DNA of 64,000 nucleotides from Clonostachys chloroleuca (GCA_037952775.1 JBANAY010000003.1:24180001-24244000), one strand, 5' to 3'; counted from the stretch's first letter, positions 1 through 13,596 are shown. Translations and numbers: made by a program. Notes: generated by a model not told the origin, from the sequence alone.

Positions 1-1468
1 GGACTGATAGGTCTGGAAGGCTGGCCAGGGGCTCTCTTTATTACTATCTTCTAGCGGGCTTTAAAGGCTTTCCAGGCTATAGCCCAGGGTAAAACTAGCG
101 GGTTTAGCTAGCTTATCTTTAGGGGCTTTAGGCTTTAACCCCTTCTATTAGATCTTTCCCTTAGGGGTCTTTTCAGAGTTCGAGAGCTTCTTTTTAGCGG
201 GTCTTTTAGTATGTTTAGCCCTGTAATTAGTAGTCTTAGCTACTGAAGAGCTCTTATTACACTGTTCCTCCAGAAGGTCTGCTATAAGGAACTGTAGGTT
301 CAGAGGCTCTAGGGAGCCTCTAGAGGTTTTAGTAACCCTAATATTGTTCTGTTAGCGCTCAGCCTACTGTAGGAAGACCCCTTTTAGAGCCTCTAGGTAC
401 TAATTAGCCTGATCTACAGGGGCTATAGTAATCTGAGCTAGTAATAGTCGAGCTAGAAGGTTGTTGAATATACTATTAAAGGCTTCTAAAGAGCTTTTGA
501 AGTCCCTGTAACAGAGCCTGTAAAATTAGGCATATAGGTAGCCGTACTGAATTTCAGTACTATAAGAGAACTGTTTAACTAGTAACTTATAAGCCTCTAC
601 AGGGGAGGTCTGCTAAGTTATAGTAGCTTGTGGACCCTCTGTACAGCTATCTTTTAGTAGTATAAGCAAGATAGCCTGGTCCGGGTCTGATAGCTACTGG
701 GCTATAGTAGGTTCCGCTATAAATAGTAGTAAACTAAGGGCCCTGAATTAGATCTCTAGGGCCTGTTTCTACTGATTAAAATTATAAGGCCCCTGTAATT
801 TAGAGGCTTTAGGGAACTTATAGACCCTTTTATTAAAATCCTTAATAATAGAGTTTTTAAAGACTTTAGTTAGGGGGTTAGAGCTTTAAAAGCTTTATAA
901 GCTAGGCTATTATAAAGCCTAACTACTCTATAGACTAGTACTAGTAGTACTGGAAGCCTGTTAACTAGTGCTAGTAGTACTAGAGGTCTGCTATAATTAT
1001 AGTAGGTTTATAGTAGCTATTAGCTGCTGAAGGGTTTACTATATAGTAGTAATAGCTTTAGTAGTATTCAGGTTCTGAAGGCTCTAAGTAATAGTAGTAC
1101 TTTCTGCTATAGAGCCTGAAGGAATAGTATTAGTAGTACTAAAATTAACTAGTTAATCAGCTATAGTAGTAGTACTAGCTATTAGAATAATACTAGTAGT
1201 ACTAAAAGTAATTAGTTAGCTGGGTATAGTAGTAGTACTAGCTGTTAGAATAGCTGCTGAAGAAGGGTAAGTTTTAGTACCTTCAGGGGCTGATCCCTCT
1301 ATATAGCTATCTTTATCAGCTATTTTAGGTCTTCTTTAGTAAAGGAAGCTACTAAGACCTAGGCTGAGGTATAGGGTAAGTATATAACTTTCCTAGTATA
1401 GGGTAAGAACTTTTAATCCTAAGATAAAGCTCTTTTTTATAAGATAGAACTCTTCCGGGCTTATAATC
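1..1468. repeat. RIP-affected, unclassified repeat DNA
   Basis: A+T-rich sequence full of TAG and TAA triplets in every frame, with no open frame I can follow. Nearly all remaining CA and TG dinucleotides sit in CAG/CTG trinucleotides, while CAA, CAC and CAT are almost absent; this is the footprint of C-to-T mutation at CpA. A cluster of AGTAGTACT-like units lies around 930-1250, possibly an old Ser/Thr-rich coding stretch. The family is not recognised. It could be part of an LTR or LINE element, but no domain is visible. Confidence 0.6.
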
Positions 1469-2237
1469 TTTTAAAAGGTTAAGGTCTCCAGTATAGGGTA
1501 GACTAGCTATAGGGTAAGCTGGATCTAGGGTAGATAAAGCCTATAGGGTAGGCTCCGAAATACTAGAGAAGGATTATTTAAAAAGATATAGTAGAAGGTA
1601 TAGGCTCTATAAGAGAAAATAAAGCTCTATTAGCTACAGAGTAGCTAAGAAAGATAGACTATAGGGTAGATAAAAGAGTATATTAGTAACTTATAGAATC
1701 TCTATCTAGTAGGGAGGAAGCTCTATACTTATAGGTATTTCTAGGCTATAAGGGCCCTGAAGATAATATATTACTTTCTGTAATATAGGTTTATAACTAC
1801 TATAAGGTTCTTATATAGAGGGATATAAGGCTGCTAATACAGATACTATAGTAGATATAAAATCCGCTAATATAGCTACTATAGTAGTTATAAGGTTTAT
1901 TAAACTAAGTACTAAGGTTCTTATATAGTAGATATAAGGTCTGCTAATATAAGTACTATAGTAGATATAAAGTCTGCTAATACAGCTGCTTTAGTATAAT
2001 ATAGGATTACTAGTATAGATACTATAGCGGCTGTTATAGTAGTTATAACTGCTAATGCAATTACCCTAATAGGCAGCTACAGTAGGTTAGGCTAGTAGCT
2101 TCAGAGGGCTTCCAGCTTTAGAGAGCCCTAAGTTAGTTATTTTATTCCTCCTTACCCTATATTAATCTGAGATTATTTAATTAACTGATATAGGGTAATC
2201 TGGATCTACCCTATAGTCTATAGAGTAAATCTTAATA
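1469..2237 (+). repeat. Dispersed 0.75-kb repeat, copy A (RIP-mutated)
   Basis: Starts TTTTAAAAGG and ends TCTTAATA, and aligns end to end with copies at 2555-3323 and, in reverse, 29183-29918. Both ends carry repeated TATAGGGTA/ACCCTATA motifs. The right flank joins Gypsy sequence (matching the region near 19370), but the left flank does not, so no target duplication is visible and one side has been rearranged. It has no coding capacity. It could be a solo LTR or a non-autonomous element; I name it only as a repeat family. Confidence 0.75.
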
Positions 2238-4312
2238 TATTATACTAAATATCCCTTATTATTTATTAAAAATACTTATTTATTAATCTTTAGAATTATT
2301 TATTTATACTTAGATTTCTAGCTAAAAGTATTAGCTCTTCTATTTTCTAATTTTTTTTAGTATATAATTTTATAGTTAAATTTAAATAGGTATTTAATAT
2401 AATATATTTATCTCCTATTAAGTTATTAGATTATAGTAAAATACTAAATATTCTTATAATCTATATATATTTTAGTCTTATATTATATTCCTAAATAGTA
2501 GTATTTAAATTCCTTAAATATATATATAATAGCTATAAATTCCTTATTATAAATTTTTAAAAGGTTAAGGTCTTTAGTATAGAGTAGACTAACTATAGGG
2601 TAAGCTAGGTCTAGGATAGATAAAGTCTATAGAATAGGCTTAGAAATACTAGAGAGGGATTATTTAAAAAGATATAGTAAAAGATATAAACTCTATAAGA
2701 GAAAATAAAGCTCTATTAGCTATAGAATAGCTAAGAAAAATAGATTATAGAGTAGATAAAAGAGTATATTAGTAACTTATAGAATCTCTATTTAGTAAGG
2801 AGAAAGCTCTATATTTATAAATATTTTCAGATAATAAGAGCTATAAAGATAATATATTACCTTCTATAATATAGGCTTATAATTACTATAAGGTTCTTAT
2901 ATAGAGAGATATAAAACTATTAATATAAATACTATAGTAAATATAAAGTCTACTAATATAGCTACTATAATAGTTATAAAGTTTATTAAACTAAGTACTA
3001 AGGTTCTTATATAGTAGATATAAGATCTACTAATATAAGTACTATAGTAGATATAAAGTCTGCTAATATAGCTGCTTTAGTATAATATAGAATTACTAGT
3101 ATAGATACTATAGTAGCTATTATAATAATTATAACTACTAATATAATTATTCTAATAGATAGTTATAATAGATTAAGCTAGTAGCTTTAGTAGGCTTTTA
3201 GCTATAAAAAGCTCTAAGTTAGTTATTTTATTTCTTTTTATCTTATACTAATTATATATTATTTAATTAATTAATATAGGGTAATCTTAATTTACCCTAT
3301 AGTCTATAGGGTAAATCTTAATATAAATTTAGAATAATTAAGTTCTATATTATATAATTTCTTTAAATAGAATACTATAGAGTATAATCTTTCTTTATTA
3401 TCTTTTTAGCTAATTTATATACTAATTATAAAATCTAAAATATTAGTTTTAAGTTCTATTTTCTTATTTAAATTAAATATCTATAGTATAGGTTTATTAG
3501 TTATATAGAGTTTAATATTAGTAAATATATCTTAATATTTTAAATTCTATTAAAACTCTTTTTCTTTTTTTATTAGATTGTATAATAGTATAGTAATCTT
3601 TCTATAGTTTTTAATAAATTATTATTAATAATTAGTAAATTTAAAGAAAGTTTATATTTTTTTAATATTTATTAATTCTTTCTATTTAGAAACTATAGTA
3701 ATTTTATTTCCTTTTATTTATATTTTATTAGATTAAATAATATATTCTAGGAAATTAACTTTCTTAATATAAAACTAACTTTTCTTAGATTCTACTAGGA
3801 GATTTATATTTTCTAGTTTCTTTAAGATTTTATATATATATTCCTTATATATATCTAAATTATCTAAAAATATTAAAATACTTTTAGAATACTTAATTAA
3901 TTATTTATTAAAATATTATAAATATAGTTATTAATTTAAAAGATATAATAAAATATATATATAAACTAAACTTTATTCTAAATATTATTTTCTATTTATT
4001 TCTTTTTTTAATTTATATTAAGTTATAAGCTCTTTTTAGATCTAATATAGTAACCTACTATTTATTCTATAATTAATCTCTAAGTTCTATACTTAATAGT
4101 AAGAGTATTTTATTTTTATATATTACTTATTTAGTTAGTAATAGTTAATAACTAAAACAGTTTATTATTTTTCTTTAGTATATATATTATAGAATAGTTT
4201 ATAGATAAAATTAATAATTATATATAGTTTCTTACTAATATATTATTAATATATTTATAAAGTATTTATAATTAGAGTTTTATAAGATTATAAAGTTTAT
4301 AGAAAACTAGTT
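2238..4312 (-). mobile_element. Gypsy pol remnant (RNase H and RT), RIP-destroyed, interrupted by copy B
   Basis: Positions 2238-2554 and 3324-4312 align in order with 19370-19690 and 19690-20700 of the better preserved Gypsy element, so they carry RNase H followed by reverse transcriptase on the minus strand. Every frame is filled with stops produced by C-to-T and G-to-A changes. The dispersed repeat at 2555-3323 interrupts the homology between RNase H and RT. Homology stops near 4312, where an oppositely oriented copy begins. Confidence 0.7.
2555..3323 (+). repeat. Dispersed 0.75-kb repeat, copy B, with 5-bp target duplication
   Basis: Same family and same length (769 bp) as copy A, in the same orientation. 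It is flanked by TAAAT at 2550-2554 and at 3324-3328, and it splits a continuous Gypsy RNase H/RT remnant, so it is a genuine insertion. Its G+C loss exceeds that of copy A and far exceeds that of copy C at 29183-29918, so it was present during strong RIP. Confidence 0.8.
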
Positions 4313-7300
4313 TAAGTAATATAAATATAATACTTTATATACTAATAGTATAGAATAAAACTATATATTATCTTTAAAGAAAACCTAGAAGAATATCTTA
4401 TTAAATATATATATAAAGAACTTTTAGTAGAATTATACTAAGAATAGAAGTATAAGATCTATAAAGATAATAAGATTAAATTATAATATAAATAGAAATA
4501 AATAGAAATATAAATTATAATTACTTATAATAACTAGATTAAATAATATAATAATTAGAATTATAGAACTTATTTAAATACTAAATAAAAGATATTAGAA
4601 TTAGTAAAATATAGTAATAATAATATAAATACTATTAAGTTATATCTCTAATAATAATAATTATAAAAAGAAAGACTATAAGAATACTATCTAGAAGAAT
4701 AATTATCTCTAATAATTAGTAAAGAAAATAATAATAAGAAAAAACTAGATAGTATCTCTACTAATAAAAAGAAATAGAGAATAATATATTTTAAGAAAAA
4801 GAACTATAAGAATAAATAATAAGATTCTAATAGTTTATTCTAAAACTATAAGTATTTAAAATACTTAAAGAAGTTTTAAATAAGTATTTAAAAATAATAC
4901 TAAATAAAAGAAGTTTAAATAATAAATTAATTAAATAAAAAATAATCTAAACTATCTATAATAGAGCTATAGTATAAAATAATATTAATAATAAATTAGA
5001 GAATTCTAAAAACTATTAAAATAGGAAGCTTATTTTATATTCTTATAGAAATAAAGATTAAAAGGAACTAGTTTATAGTATTTATTAATTATAGAGTATA
5101 GGAAAATTATATCTTACTAATAATAATTAACTAATTCTACTTACTATAGAAAAAAAAGAAAAAAACTTATATATTTATTAATATTAAAAACTTAAAATTT
5201 AAATATAATAATAAGATTATTAACTCTAAGATTAATTATCTTATAATTAAAATCTAAGAAAATTTTTTTTAATATTATCTATTACTTAATACTACTAGGA
5301 ATCTATAAAGTAATATTAAATTTACTATAGTTATAAGATATAAACTTACTAATAAACTAGTTTACTAGTTATATAAAGTAGAGAGATATTCTTATAAACC
5401 TATATTAGAATTAATAGAAATTAAAATTTTATTAAATATTAGAAGAATAGAATAATTCTTCTATAATTAAAAATACTATTATAAATAGTAAAAATAATAA
5501 TTTATAATAATAAGTAGATATAATAGTTATAGTTTTAATAATACTATAATTTAATATAGTAAGAAATTTATTCTAATAAAAACTAAAATAAATAATATAA
5601 ATCTTAGAATATATATAAAAATAAAAATAGCTCTTAAATATATTCTTAGTACTAATTAATTAGAAATAATTAATAAAAGAATAATAATAAGAATATAAAG
5701 TTAAATATAATTAATAGTAAAAAGAAATAGAGAAACTATTTATAGAACTATTTAATATTAGAATTAAAAAATAAAATTAAATAAATAATAAATAAAAAAC
5801 CTAGTAGAATAAAGAAAGTAATATTTAGTATAAGTACTAATAAAAGAAATACTTAAAGTAAGAAAAATAATTTAAAAATATTCTATAGAAATATAATTAT
5901 TTTAAGAAAATATTATTTATAGAAGAGCTTAAGATAGAACTATTAGAATATAATTAATAGAATTATAAAATCTCTATTATTAAAGAAAAAGAATTTAATT
6001 TTTATAAACTATATAATCTTATAGAACTTTAATTATAAATACTCTATAAATATATTAATAATATATTAATAAAAAACTATATATAATTATTAATTTTATC
6101 TATAGAATATTCTATAATATTTATATTAAAAAAATAGTAAACTCTATTTAATTATTAATTACTAATAATTAAATAAAATTATATATAAAGATAGAATACT
6201 CTTATTACTAATTATAGAACTTAGAGATTAGTTATAGAATAAGTAGTAGTTTATTATATTAGATTTAAAAAGAGCTTATAATTTAATATAAATTAAGAAA
6301 GAAAATAAATAGAAAATAATATTTAGAATAAAATTTAATTTTTATAAGTATTTTATTATATTTTTCAGATTAATAAATATATCTATAATATTTTAATAAA
6401 TAATTAATTAAATACTCTAGAAGTATTTTAATATCTTTATAGTTATTTATTTTAATAATATACTAATATTTTCTAATAATCTAGAAATATATAAGAAATA
6501 TATATATTAAATCTTAGAGAAATTAAAAAAAAAAAATTTCTTATAGAATTAGAGAAAAGTTTTTTCTATATATAAAAAGTTAATTTTTTAAAAAATATAT
6601 TATTTAATTAAATAAAATATAAATAGAATAAAATAAGATTATTATAATTAAAAATTAGAAAATATTAAAATCTATTAAGAAAGTATAAATCTTTTTTAAA
6701 TTTACTAATTATTATTAATATTTTATTAAGAATTATAGAAAAATTATTATATTCTTATATAATATTATAAAAAAAGAATAGAATTCTAATAGAATAATAA
6801 ATAATAATAAATATTTAATAAAATTAAAAACTAAATACTTTTAGAACTTATACTATAGATATTTAATTCTATAAAGAAAGTAGAATTTAAAACTAATATC
6901 TTAGATTTTATAATTAGTATATAACTTAGTTAAAGAGATAATAATAGAGCTCTATATTCTATAATATTCTTCTTAAAGAAACTATATAGTATAGAATTTA
7001 ATTACTCTATCTATAATAAGGAATTTATAGTTATTATATATATATTTAAATTCTTTAAATACTATTATCTAGGAATATAATATAAAGTTAAAGTATATAT
7101 AAATTATAAGAATATTTAATATTTTATTATTATATAATAATTTAATAGATAATAAATATATTATATTAAATATTTATTTAAATTTAATTATAAAATTATA
7201 TATTAAAAAGAATTAGAGAATAAAAAAGCTAATATTTCTAGCTAGAAACCTAAGTATAAATAAGTAATTTCTAAAATAAATAAATAATTATTTATTATAA

Positions 7301-8633
7301 ATAATAAAAAATACTTAGTATAGAAAACTTTAGATATTATATTAAGAGAAATAGTATATACTAAGATTTAGATAGATATTATACTAGATATAAATAAATT
7401 ATAATAAAAAGTAAGAATAATATTTATTAAGAAAATATATAAGTATCTACTTTTAAAATATTAAGAAATTAAAAAAACCTTTAATAAAATAAAATAATAT
7501 TATAATTATTCTAATCTATAAAAAGATATATAAACTATAGTTTTAGAATATAATACTTATATATAAATTAAGTTTATAAAATATAAACCCTATAAAGAAC
7601 TTAAACTAATATAAATATTAAAATAACTATAGTAATTAATACCCTTTAATTATATTATTAAGCTATTATTATTAATAGAATTAATAATAGGAGTATAATA
7701 TAATAATATTTTAATTATTATTAATAGATTTATAAAATATAAATATTTTATTCTATATAAAAAATAAACTTTATAGAAAATTTTATATATTAGTTCCTAT
7801 AATATATAGTTAGTTATTATAAATTATCTAAAGAAATAATTTTAAATAGAGAAATAATATTTACTTTTAAGTTTTAGTAATTATTTATAATATAAATAAA
7901 TACTAAATATAGGCTTTTAATAGCTTATTATCTTTAGAGTAATAAATAAATAGAATATTTAAACTAAATATTAGAATAATACTTATAAGTATATATTAAT
8001 TATAAATAAGATAATTAGATATAACTATTATCTATAGTATAAATTATATATAATACTTTAGTATAAAAATCTATTTAATTTATATCTATATATATAAACT
8101 ATAGATATAAATTAGAATTCGAAAACTAATAAATACTTAATAGATTAGATATATTTATTATTATATTTATAAAATAAATATTATATTTATTATATATAGA
8201 AAAAAAGGTATAATTAGAATTTATTTAAAAAAGAATAAAAAAATATTATAATTAAATAAAATTAAAAGAACTAATCTTAAAGGAAGAAAATAAAATCTAC
8301 TTATTTTATAAAAATATTATAATATTATAACTAAATAATAAATTAAACTATAAAAAATTAAAACTATTTAAAATTCTAAAGAAAAAATTAGATATTAATT
8401 AGAAACTATTATTACTTAATATAATATATATCTATCTACTTTTTTATATTTTCTTATTTAAAAAAGTATTAGAAAATACTTTAGATTAAAACTATTTAAT
8501 TAAGATCTATAAAGAAGAATATAAATTAGAAAAAATACTAAAAAAAGAAATTAAAAATAGATAAATATTTTATTTTATTAAATAGAAGGAATATACTAAT
8601 AAAAATAATATTTAGAAATTTATTAAATATCTT
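4313..8633 (+). mobile_element. Second Gypsy remnant (gag-pol with chromodomain), RIP-destroyed
   Basis: Plus-strand homology to the minus-strand element at 16993-24419. RT-like sequence lies about 5990-6700, RNase H about 6900-7250, integrase about 7300-8100, and a chromodomain about 8555-8633 in which the YLVKWKGY...NTWEP pattern can still be read through RIP stops. It abuts the minus-strand remnant ending at 4312, giving a head-to-head arrangement. The sequence changes abruptly to ordinary base composition near 8634. It is non-functional. Confidence 0.7.
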
Positions 8634-9235
8634 GATTATTACCACATTCGATGGATGGGCCAAAGCCGGTAGCGAGTTTGTAAAGTGGATTGATGAGTAC
8701 GACGTGACTGTGTGGGAGAACAAGTAGATCTGACCGGGCAAGTTTGAGGCTTTAGCGGTTAGAGCAATGAATCATAGCAACTTAGAGACTTCATACTAGT
8801 GACATTGCGGCTTGCTGGATAGGCAGCGTGGTTTACCAATATCCTTCCCACCGACTTGGCAGTCTTACTCGATCCTTGAACTCCCAAGCTATCGTCGTTG
8901 CGGCCGGAATCTCGTCAGACTCCATAATGATAAAAAGAAAGAGAACAATTGAAAGTATTCCCAGGCTCAAATACACGACTACAGGAAAGGTGAGTAATAG
9001 GGAATTTACAGAGATTTGTACAAGGATAAGGTTGGAAGTATTGAGTTTGATTTAGTACTTAGAGCATCATATAGATACGGGACTAAGCCCAACTTTATCA
9101 ACATCAAGATAAATGGAATATTGACTATATTACCTAGAGTACCTTTACTCAATACCATCCTCATTCATTCCCCCTATAACTCAATTATTCAATTATCATA
9201 TTATAAGAGCTAACGAATTAGGATACATTTATAGG
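8634..9235. other. Ordinary-composition segment without a recognisable gene
   Basis: Base composition returns to normal at about 8634, immediately after the chromodomain remnant. In the plus strand a short open tail ending at a TAG near 8728 reads WAKAGSEFVKWIDEYD-like, which may be the end of a broken gene. A 75-codon frame at 8828-9055 resembles no known protein. I see no complete gene. Confidence 0.5.
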
Positions 9236-10330
9236 AAAACAATATAGGAAATCAGTTCATCTAACAGCCTAATCTAGTAGAATCTATATAAACCCTGTAT
9301 ATTCCAGATTCGCACCTTATTCTGCTCTTTCTCACCCTTATTACGTCGAGATTTTTTAAGTAGTTTAGCATTTGCTGAACAGTAGATGGATATTATTTCA
9401 GAATAATAACCCTGATATTCGAATTCGTCTTAATACCAGTCTCTAGATCCTTAGGGGAGTTAAACCTCTATAGCAGACTCTTATTATAAAAGAATCACTC
9501 TTTATACTTATATAGATAGCTAATTATATTCTGTAATTTACAGCCTTTATTAATAATATAATCCTTTAGTACTAATATCTTTAAGCTCTTAGGAAATTCT
9601 ATATAACTATAGAGAGATAGATCTAATATATAAGAAGCCTAATATTATAGGATAATTCTGAAGATTTTATTAATTATCTCTCTATACTACTAAGAAAATA
9701 TAATTACCCTGTTTATATATATTATAATCTTTTTAATATTTATATAACTATAGTATTCTATTTATTTACCTACTATAAGTTTCTATATATACTCTTCTTT
9801 AAATTAGAATTAAAAATAGATTAAATTTACTAAGGATAATATATATTCTATATATTAGATATAGTATATTTAGAAGGAATTAACTATTCTATTTAAGTAT
9901 AATATAGTATTTATTATAAATTTTAATAGTATAAATACTATTAAAGAGGCTATAGAGATACTTCTATATATAGTATTAAGCTCTTTTATATAATACTTAT
10001 AGAGTATATTATAGGGTTAGAAGAGTAGTAGCTCTTTTCTTCAGAACTAAAGAAAGTATTTATCTATTTTCCTTAAGCTTTTTTTCTAGAGTAAGTTACT
10101 TTTAATACTCTATATTAGTATTAAAATTAGTAATTAATTTCTTAGCTTAATTATTATAATAGTACTTAGATAGTAACTAAGATCTAGCTCTCTGAGCTAG
10201 TCTAGAATTATAGTATTTAATAAAACAAGCTAAAAAGGGAGATAAAGGTTACTGATAAGTATATCGTAACCTCTGTATAATAGTATATTCATAACTTATA
10301 ACCAGTAGAGGGCAATTTATATATTAATTA
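9236..10330. repeat. A+T-rich decayed repeat
   Basis: Strongly A+T-rich, with stops in all frames and the same TAG/CTA-rich look as the RIP blocks. It does not align by eye with the Gypsy or the 0.75-kb repeat. No terminal repeats were found. Confidence 0.5.
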
Positions 10331-11978
10331 TAAGGTTTAGGAGCACCAAGGGCATTTCGGTGGGAAGCGGGAATAAAGTTGCAGAGAGCTCTTCCGAATA
10401 CATCTTGCGCTTAGAAACTGTGGTCCGGTTCCGAGAGCGATTCAAAAAGCGAGGGTGTTATCAACACCTGCAAGCAGCACCACATCGTCAGAGAGTAGGC
10501 CTTATATTACTGCCACGTCTGACCGCCCAATCATACATGGCTCACCTCTCAAGGCTCAGCTCGCGCGAAGGACCCACGGAGGGAAGGAAGGAAGCCGTCT
10601 CACGAAGCGTCTTACACAATGAGCATCTGATCTGGCCAATTACATGGCAGTTTTCTCAAAATCGGAAATCCCATTTTAGTTTAGGATTATTAGTATTGCC
10701 TGCAGCTAGTCGAGTGGTGTTTATACCACCTCCATTTGCGAACTCTTGAGTTCACATATAGCGGTTAACTCCCCACGGCGTTCCCCACAGCGTTCCTCCC
10801 AGCTTGTATAGTAGTGCTTGTCTATCTTGTTGTCGACGGCCCATCCAAGCTATGTGCATGTCAATCAGACAGTGTTTTTGGTATTCTACGCCACATATAG
10901 CTAGTAGCTGAACGGCGTGAGCTCTTGCCCCTTATATAGAGAAGTTAAGAGTAGGATCCATGCTGAAATTATGCCACTTGGTGTCTATATCTCCTGGAAT
11001 GGTGCTCTGTAAGCATAACGTTATTAAGCGTAAGCTTGCTCATAGATTTGAAGTTAAGGACCGAGTTATGTATTGCTGATTTTAGCAACTCCGTAATATA
11101 ATCTAACTTTAGTAGAGGAAAGTTGTAATACGAACTATACTAACTCCAGTCCCAAAACTGGCATCATTCTTTCGGTCCTGAAACCAGGATTCCGGTCCCA
11201 AAATTGGGACGTAAATGATACATGCCAAAATATACATTTCTGTTTGATGAACCAATAAATTACAACTATGTGCAAGATATTTCCTATTTGGAGCTCTTTG
11301 GGTAAATAGTACATTATACTATACTATTTTTGTACAGAAATAAATCACCCCTGAACCTCTTGCAGCCCTATCGTCCTTAGTACAGAGCGCAGAGCATATG
11401 AGCCGTGAAGTTATTATAACCTTTTTTTTTTTTTTAACACAACGCTCGCAAATATAGTTAGTATACTTGTTGTTCGACATGTGATGTATCAATGCCACAG
11501 TATAGCAATATACCAGTATATTAACGTGGAAAATCCGAAGTGCTGACCGACTCGCAAAGCATTGTGCTACATTCGACGGCTGAAACGTTTCCAACGACAG
11601 ACAGACAGCCGATGCCTCTACATCACAGTAGCTTGGCCGGCTCTATGTCATGACCTGTCCGCCCAGGGACGAAGAAGCGTAGGACAAATTAATCATCGAG
11701 TATTAGATCAATCTTAATCTTAGCGTTAATAAAAAGGTCTAGAACCGGAAATATTCAATCGATAACGCGGTTTTGCAAGTGGAAGCACCTCCAGCCATTG
11801 ACGTCAACCACTCATCACTTTCTGATCATGACCTTTAGCCGAATATGGCAATTGGTCACGCAATACAAAGTAATGGCACTAACTGGATTCTTATCACCCG
11901 ATTCCTCTGTCGCAAACCATTTTCTCGTTTTATCCATCCTGTTCAACTCCCCTTTAACTCCCTCGTTTCAACGGTAGC
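10331..11978. other. Intergenic region upstream of the transporter
   Basis: Normal-composition DNA with no recognisable gene. An open frame of 129 codons at 10360-10749 has no family resemblance. Around 11140-11205 there are short inverted GGTCCCAAAA/TTGGGAC units that could be a relic of a transposon end. Poly-T near 11423 and promoter-like A+T runs near 11720 precede the transporter start. Confidence 0.4.
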
Positions 11979-13596
11979 ATGTGGTCAATTGTCCAACGCC
12001 GTGATATCGCCAAGCTCGTGGGTGCAGAAATCCAAAAACGGCCATCGACTCTCGAAAGAGAAATTGAAAGGCAACGATCATTTGATTCAAACGGTCTAGA
12101 ACAAGATGGAGAGCTTGTCATCGAGGATAGTATCATCATCGTGCGAAAGAACGGCGATTATGACCCTATCGACCCTCACAACTGGTCTCTCGTATCAAGA
12201 GCCAAGAACATCGCCATCCTTTGCCTTCTCGTGTTTGTTCAGGGGTGGGCTGCTGCTGCCGAGTCCCTGGGGAATGAGGCCGCAAGTCGTACTTTTGGCG
12301 TAAGCCCAGTCGCAATGAATTTAGCCACGGCCATGTATCTCTTTGGCGTTGGTACTGGATCGCTCTTTGCCGGACCGCTTTCAGAGACTTTTGGTCGAAA
12401 TCCGGTGTATTTGATAGGATCCTTTTGCTATCTTTGCTTTGTACTCGGTTGCGCTCTGGTCAAGTCTTTTTCTGGACTTATTGTATGTCGATACTTTGTT
12501 GGACTCTTAGCCAGCGCGACCTTGAGCATCAATGGTGCCAGTGTGAACGACCAATTCCGACCGGTAAAGAGAGCGTTTGTTTTCCCGGTAGTTGCATGGG
12601 CAAATTTAACAGGTAATATATTCCATTTCGGGTCGCAAACATTACTAAATTGGTCGTGCAGGCCCTATGATCGCTCCCATCGCCAATGGCTGGATTGTTT
12701 CTGACCCAGCGTTAGGTCGCGCATGGGCCGAATGGGTCACGTTAATCATCTCCGGTGCTGCTTTTCTTCTCGCAGCTGCATTTCTTCCGGAAACCTACTT
12801 TCCACTGCTTCTCGAATGGAAGGCAAGAGAGCTTCGTCGAGCCACCGGTGACCGACGCTATACCTCTGACCATGCCCGCGCAGAATCCCTTACCCATCGC
12901 ATATGGAAGAATCTTCCACTTCCAATAATTTTCTTCATAAAGGAACCTGTTATTACCGTGCTAGGCTTCTATCTTATTCTTCTATACATACTTCGCTTTA
13001 CCTTTCTATCAGGCTTCGACTATATATTCAAGCAACCCTACCATCTCTCAACAGGTCTGGGAGGGTCTTGCTTTGCGTCCATCGCCTTGGGTTCTACCAT
13101 ATTTACTCTGTGCACGCCTGTACTCTACAAATGGGCTCGCTGGCATACATTAAGTGAGCGAAGAGCCCAAATCAACCCCGAGTTCAGACTCTGGCCAGCC
13201 ATTCTTACCTCACCTTTTCTTCCTATTTCTCTCTTCTGGTTAGGCTGGACCAGCTATCCTGACATACCGCTATATAGCGGATTGGCTGCCTGTTTTATTT
13301 TTGGAATCGCCCTTATGTCTATTTATGTGAGCAGCTATGAATATATTACTGATAGCTACAAGCATCATGCCGCAAGCGCTCTTGCGAGTATTACTATGGT
13401 TAGATACCTTATATCGGGAGGGATGGTTATGGCGGCACGGCCAATGTATGAGGGTATCGGGGTCCATTGGACAATGACGCTTCTTGGAATATTATCGCTT
13501 ATTCTTACACCAGCACCTTTTATTTTTTGGAGAAAGGGTCCTATATTGCGAGAGAAGAGTAGATATGCAATGGGCTCTCGTTCAGATGGACCATAG
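11979..13596 (+). CDS. DHA1-type MFS drug/polyamine transporter
   Basis: Proton-coupled membrane exporter of the major facilitator superfamily, DHA1 branch (yeast Tpo/Flu1-like), expected in the plasma membrane. Two exons, 11979-12612 and 12662-13596, with a 49-nt intron (GT at 12613, AG ending 12661, branch-like ACTAAA), give 522 residues, normal for the family. The hydrophilic N-terminus is followed by the DP..HNWS signature (about residues 62-70) typical of this branch and by motif A, AGPLSETFGR (131-140), between TM2 and TM3. About twelve hydrophobic segments can be followed. The frame is intact with no RIP-like stops. A 42-bp piece of its first TM segment is duplicated at 27659-27700. 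The substrate cannot be told from sequence. Confidence 0.88.

Noticed and set aside
10360..10749. 129-codon plus-strand open frame
   Set aside because: No family motif, no splice partners, composition not convincing; treated as chance.
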